Origin: Diphasiastrum complanatum
Lineage: Eukaryota > Streptophyta > Lycopodiopsida > Lycopodiales > Lycopodiaceae
Assembly (NCBI GenBank): GCA_029204225.1
Contig: CM055096.1
Location: 65,758,370-65,822,369, forward strand
Length of the DNA stretch: 64,000 nt
Direction: 5' to 3'
Shown: positions 58,681-64,000 of the stretch, in pieces
Position numbering within the stretch: the first letter of the stretch is position 1
Layout: each line of letters begins with the position of its first letter
Notes under the pieces: model-generated
Told to the model about the DNA's origin: nothing
The model's input: only the letters and a program-made list of their open reading frames with translations
Database searches by the model: none
Translations under genes and position numbers: made by a program

Positions 58681-60109
58681 GTTTGTGGACTGGCTGCTGT
58701 TTTGTGAAGCCCTACGGAGCTTTCCCACAATCTGTGAAAAAGGTTTTTAATTCTTTGATCTCGCTACCTATCCAAGTTTCGGCATATACGAGTAGTCCAA
58801 ACTACTCTCTAATGAACAAAGGCAAAGCTACCTCAGACCAAAAGCGGCATTCATGACTAGTACTTCAACGATTTTCGGTCACCTACATTCACACTGAGGT
58901 ATGGGTTTACCTCACATCGATTTTTATTCTCGTGTTTACTTGCTTTCAATTGGAATGTGGGTGCTTGACGTCCGTACTTGTTTTCGCTCATTGAATGAAT
59001 GATAGAATACTGAGAATGCATTGTGTAACTGTATGAGGACCTAATCATTTCAATAATTCCGCATTTGCCATGTCCCTATCGGGACCTAAATGATTGTCAT
59101 CCTTTTCTTGAACAAGTAGACATTGGGATCAGGTCTATGCGTATTTGTGGGTTTACCGGTAGTATGAACTCAGAATCACTTGCTTGCAATGAGAATGTTG
59201 TTTGCTTGAGTTCAGTAATTGCAAGTACCTAACTAGTGAATGGATTGTCGTAGAGTATGGGTCGATTGTGCATTATAGTGAATCGTTTTTAGCACAAATT
59301 CAAATTTAGTCCAGAATCATAATATTTTATAAATAGATGCGGCATGGCTAATTAGAACGATGATTGCCAATTTCCAACTTGTTTAGGAAAAGTGTTAAGT
59401 AAATAAATTTTGTTTCGTACTAATTTAGAATGTGTTGTACGGAGAGAATTGTAGGTTGGGTAGTTTATATTTTGCTGAGTTAGATTTATTAAACGGCTAT
59501 AAGGAATCACCATTTTTTTTGAAGTGTTTTTTACGGTTTTTGTCATTATGAAGCGTATTAATTGGACCCGACCTCTGCGAAACACCAGAGCCATCCGTCC
59601 ACCATCCGCGGTTGAAATACACCGCCTTGGTTAAAGCGTCACACTAGTCACACCCGCCGTCGGTATTGTCTAACGAAATACCTAGACTCGACGGTCGGCG
59701 AAAATACCGCCGCTTAGCAAACAAAGCGGTGCGTATATCTTGCACCCCACGAGCACATCATAGACAGTAAATCGATTTCCAGCCCATGTAAGATCTTTAC
59801 CAACTGTAAGCCGAATTCACTAGGGAAAGAGACGTTAGCAATCAGAAGTTTTTGCGAAACCATAATTCTAGGAAGCTAGTGAATCATTGCACCAAAAGTA
59901 CTAGCATTCCCTCCTTGCAATCGTATCTCTGAGAGCCTGGAAAACTCTCATCGGTTGGGGAGCACGGGGTAACAGAGGAAGCCCCCAGGATTGGATGTGG
60001 CAGGACCTTCGTTACTCATGTAGGGCATAGCCACCATCAGTAGTGGTGCCCCTTGACTTTTTTAGGACGTTTTGGCTGGACCAATCCCCTGTCAAAAATG
60101 GCCCTAACA
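58681..60109. other. Right arm of the 11-kb insertion, no gene seen
   Basis: Short ORFs only. Near 59640-59720 there is a cluster of CGCCG/GTCGG motifs. The last bases, GGCCCTAACA, form the insertion terminus. Confidence 0.4.
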
Positions 60110-60114
60110 ACTTC
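60110..60114. repeat. Target-site duplication ACTTC, right copy
   Basis: Directly follows the insertion terminus CTAACA; partner at 49110-49114. Confidence 0.8.
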
Positions 60115-63100
60115 TTCCAAGATTTGTCCCAACCATATAGCTTCCTGTGCTGCACTACACATTGTCTTATACTCTGCTTCTGTGGTGGATAGAGCAATTG
60201 TACTTTGCTTCTTAGTAGACCAGGAAAAGCAACTACCACAAAACTGGAATACATACCCTGTGGTGGATCTGCGATCATCATAGTCACCTCCCCAATCCGC
60301 ATCCACATAGCCACACAACTCAGGTAAACCATCATGCTTCTTGTAAATCAAGCCATAATCTGAAGTGCCTTTCACATAACGCAAAATGTGTTTAGTTGCC
60401 TTCCAATGCATTTCCGTGGGTGCTGCCATAAACTGACTTACAATGCCAACAGCATAGCATATATCTGGTCTAGTCGTGGTAAGGTAAATCAAGATCCCTA
60501 CTAACTGCCTATACAACGTAGCATCAAATGATTGTGACTCATCAAGCTTAGAAAACTTTAGGAGTATTCACTGGTTTGCAATCCTGCAACCGAAACCTGT
60601 GCAACAACTCTTTGACATACTTCACCTGTGTTAAACCCACTTTGTGTCCTTTTTGCCACACCTCTACTCCAAGGCAATAATGCATCAGGCTGAGATCTGT
60701 CATCTCGAATTATTGCATGAGGTCTTTCTTGATCATGTCTATCATCTCTTGATTATTTTCCGTAATAATCAAGTCATCAACATAAAGAGCAATCAAAGCA
60801 ACCATACCATCAAAGCATAAGACATATAGATTTGGATCAGAATGTGTTCTCACCATCCTCTTTGAATGAAAGTAGGCATCAATCATGCTATACCACGCAT
60901 GTGGTGCCTGTTTAAGACCATAAAGAGCTTTCTTCAAGCGACATACTTTATCTTCCTGTCCCTTCGCTACAAAGCCTTCAGGTCAGTGATCCATGAACAC
61001 CTCTTCTTTTAACTTACCATTTAGAAAAGCAAATTTCACATCCATCTGATGCAAAGGCCAACCAAAATGTGAGATGTAAAGTATTCCACTTAAATACTTG
61101 CGCAAAGGTCTCCTCATAGTCGATGCCTTTACTTTGTGCATACCCTTTGATCACCAATCTTGCCTTGTGCTTTGCTATACTTTCATCTGCATGGTACTTA
61201 GTCTTGTATACCCAATTGCAACCAATGGGTTTCTTGCCAACTGGTGGTTCTACTAAGTCCCATGTGCTATGCTTAGCAATTGACTCCATCTCCTCTCCCA
61301 TGGCCTTGACCCAAATGTCATCATCCTTCACCTCACCATAAGTCAAAGGTTCTTTGCCTTGAATAATGCTAGATAAGAGAGCATAATTTGCTTCATATCT
61401 TTCAGGTTGTGTCTTCTCTCTTGTTGATCTTCGTAGCTCTCCCTGGCTAGATGATCCTGGAAAGTCATCCATGTCGTGGCTCTCCAACAATCTCTCAAAC
61501 CATTTAGGGAGCTTCCTGTCAAGTGATCGGCTTCCTGGTGAAAATGTATCCCACGGTACATCCTTCTCCTTGTGTTTGTCACCTGCAACTTCAATCCTTC
61601 TTGCACCAAAAGGTTTGTCTCTACCTCTCCAACTTGTCTCTTGAGGTTGAGTAGTAGTATCCTGAGATGTATCCTCATATTCATCACTCGTCGGAAGGTC
61701 AATGAATGGATTCATCAAAGATAACATCTCGACTTACATGGATTTTGTTTTTCACTGGATCAAAACATCTATAGCCCTTCACACATTTATCATATCCTAA
61801 GAATATACACTTGATAACTTTTACATCAAGTTTACGTCTCTCTTCCTTAGGAATGTGTACAAAGGCCTTACATCCAAAGATTCGCAAGTGGGTCACCTTT
61901 GGCTTCTTCTTCGTGAATGCTTCCTCAGGTGTTATCTTTGGTATGGCAATGGTAGGACTTCTATTTTGAAGATAGACTGCCGTACTGCATGCTTCTGACC
62001 AAAAATCTTTTGGCAGTTTCATCTCAGCTAGCATAGATCTGGCACTTTCTACAATCGTACGATTCTTGCGAGTCAGCTACACCATTGAGAGTAGGAGTAT
62101 GAGCTTGCATAAATTGTCTTTTAATCCCACATTGATCACAAAGATCATTGAAGTCATTAGACTTATACTCACCTTCACTATCTGATCTTAGGACTTTGAT
62201 CTTCCTACCTGTCTGATTTTCAACCAATGCTTTGAAGCTCTTGAAATTGTCAAATGCATCCGATTTCTTCTTCAAGAAGTAGATCCATGTCTTACGTGAC
62301 ATATCATCAATAAAGGTCATGAAATAGAAGGTTTTACCTAAGGACATGGTCCTAATAGGCCCGCATAAATATGTGTGGATTAAATCCAGGATGTTCTTTG
62401 CTCTCGCAACACCACCTTTATTGAACTTCTCTCGATGCTACTTCCCATATACACATGATTCGCACATCGATTTCAAGTGGTCTTCTATAGTAGGCAATCA
62501 TGTTACCATCTCCAATTTTCTCATCAAACTGAGGCTTCCCAAGTTCAAGTGACCAAGCCTCTTATGCCACAACTCAGTTTGCGATGGAATGGCTGATACG
62601 AGACCATGTTGCCCCTTGATTGTGGCATTCAACCTGTACAATTTTGTATTGGGCTCCCTTACTCCATCCGCAATAACTTTAAACTTTTGGTTCACATCCT
62701 TCACAAAGCAATGATCATGGGAAAATTTCACTTTCAAATTTTGATCAGTAATGACTCCAACAGAAAGTAGATTTTTCTTCAAACCTGGTACGTAAAGTAC
62801 CTCCCTGATGATGCTGCTTTTGCCATCAGGCAGTTGGATTAAAACGGTACCTATCCCCTTGATCTTGCATACCTCACCATTTGCTTGTGAAATGGACGTT
62901 CCATTATCCAATACTTTCAAGCTACTGAATCGATTCTTGTTACCTGTCATGTGTCTTGTGGCTCCCGAGTCAATATACCACGCTTGATCATCTTGATTGG
63001 ATGACAATGCAAATATGAAGATGCTAGAGTCTTCAATCTCACCCTCATCGACAAGGTTATCTGCTTGCTTTGGTTTTCCTTTGCCTTGTTTCGCCAGGAA

Positions 63101-63874
63101 TTTGCGACATTCACTCTTCCAATGGCTTTTTTTATCACAATGGAAGCACTTGCCTTTCTTCTTGGTCTTACTGGAAGATCCCTCATCCTCCTGAGTCTTG
63201 GCAAATTGCTGCTTAGACTTCTTCTTGCCCTTGACCTTGTCTTGTTTTTGGCATGTTGCAAGTGCCTGATCGTCAGTATTTTGACGTCTAGTTTTCACCA
63301 TTTCTCGCCGTTGCTCTTCCTGCATCAAGATTCCTATGAGCTTGTCAAAGGTTGACAATCTTTCTCTTGATGTTATTCCACTCACAAACATCTGATAAGG
63401 TTCTGCAATGCTGCACAATGCATTGTGCACCAGCTCCACATCACGTATGCGCTCACCAATATAATGCAATTCATCCCTCATTGTCTTGATTCTAGTCATG
63501 TACGTCTGAATGTGCTCTCCTTGTTCCATTCGGGCACTATTTAGCTTTGACTTTAGAAACATAATTCTTGACGGATTTGACGTCTCAAATTGGTCCTTCA
63601 CATCCCATGCCTGTCTAGGTGTAACAGCATCACAAATGTGGGAAATGATGTGATCCTTCACTGACAAGTTAATGAAGGTCAAAGCTTTTCTCATCTTTTT
63701 GTCGAACACTTTGATATCCGCTTCATTTGGCGGTCTTCTCTCATCACCTGTGACGACTTCCCACATGTCTTTCTCCATCAGTATGTTTTTCATTTTGAAT
63801 TTCCACACTACATAGTTGGAAATCCCGTCCAATTTGCTACTTTCACTCAAAATGGACTCTCCCATGTTTGCCAT
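60110..63874 (-). pseudogene. Copia element F gag-pol (main part)
   Basis: The minus-strand frame starts at ATG 63874 (MANMGESILSESSKLDG). Gag core, lysine-rich tail, CCHC knuckle CFHCDKKSHWKSEC (residues 243-256), protease [10 protein letters not shown] (301-310) and pre-integrase WHKRLGHLN follow. An in-frame TGA at 62498 and a TAG about 60 bases further interrupt it. The integrase keeps TFIDDMSR and LRSDSEGEY, but a frameshift near 62087 destroys the glutamate block. A second frameshift is near 61705. RT from about 61340 (KAMGEEMESIAKHSTW) has stops near 61014 and 60712, and ALYVDDLIITEN near 60780. RNase H has YVDADWGGD and STTEAEY and is cut at 60110 by the 11-kb insertion. Confidence 0.9.
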
Positions 63875-64000
63875 TGCAAAACTACTTGAAACTTCTGCCG
63901 TAGACTAAAAACAGTATGCCGAGGCCAACTGTGATGTCAAAAATTGAAAATAAAAACCTGCACTTTTTCCTTTATCAAGACACTTGCCGCTTTTCCACCA
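63875..64000 (-). other. Leader of element F
   Basis: Sequence upstream of the F start codon up to the window edge. No primer site or LTR is reached. Confidence 0.5.

Larger units (their letters stand above)
49115..60109. mobile_element. 11-kb insertion with TG...CA ends in element F
   Basis: Starts TGGTAG and ends CTAACA (imperfect inverted termini), flanked by ACTTC. It contains Tat-like gypsy pol remnants and Copia E. No matching LTR pair was found by eye, so the outer element is either heavily deleted or a composite. It is most simply the remains of the Tat-like gypsy, whose plus-strand genes start 290 bases from the left end. Confidence 0.7.

Noticed and set aside
58289-58750. Cys/Leu/Pro-rich ORFs in all plus frames
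   Set aside because: Product of the CTGCC-rich repeats.
1-64000. CRISPR array, bacterial operon, rRNA or tRNA genes
   Set aside because: No regularly spaced repeats, no Shine-Dalgarno-led ORFs and no rRNA/tRNA cloverleaf sequences were seen; the sequence is plant nuclear.

Overview
The window is plant nuclear DNA. Evidence for this: six in-phase exons of a plant-type CTD small phosphatase with GT/AG introns, many Ty1/copia and Ty3/gypsy elements with the usual plant tRNA-Met primer site (TGGTATCA...), long CT/GA/CA microsatellites, and Arabidopsis-type telomere units (TTTAGGG). It is very probably an angiosperm; the species cannot be fixed from the sequence. Retroelement debris makes up most of the window and essentially every element is broken by stops, frameshifts or internal deletions.

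Layout. 1-1763: gypsy gag pseudogene. 1764-3315: a Copia 5' LTR, primer site and leader. 3316-19413: a nest of related Copia elements, named here A (3316-4987, +), B (4988-8057 plus 12915-14392, +), C (8058-12914, -, inserted in the RNase H of B with a 5-bp target duplication AGTTG) and D (14725-19413, +). 19414-19980: gag/protease piece (G) of another Copia. 20780-42190: the one host gene I can support, an SSP4/CTDSPL2-like protein phosphatase (+). Its coding exons are 23632-23785, 23893-24044, 24259-24487, 25923-26507, 41030-41367 and 41621-41827, 554 codons plus stop. The 14.5-kb fourth intron splits the catalytic DLDET motif. That intron holds an antisense ORF resembling LINE-1 ORF1 protein (29311-30127), cut by a chromodomain gypsy element (H, 30128-36472), which is itself cut by a Copia (I, 30984 to about 33655).

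42880-44205: minus-strand pseudogene that looks like a non-LTR-type reverse transcriptase with its polymerase core missing. 44465-46423: Copia scraps and a 100-bp tandem duplication. From about 47.9 kb to the right edge lies one minus-strand Copia (F). Its RNase H is interrupted by an 11-kb insertion (49115-60109, ends TG...CA, target duplication ACTTC), and the RNase H frame resumes in phase on the far side. The 11-kb insertion carries a Tat-like gypsy pol remnant (RNase H, integrase without its core, then an extra RNase H) followed by an unrecognised coiled-coil ORF. It also contains a gag-only Copia derivative (E, 53755-58147).

How the parts relate: the phosphatase is the only gene that looks functional, with every splice phase consistent and all catalytic residues present. 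Everything else reads as a record of nested insertions, LTR loss, internal deletions and filler-DNA repair. No CRISPR, rRNA or tRNA gene was seen.
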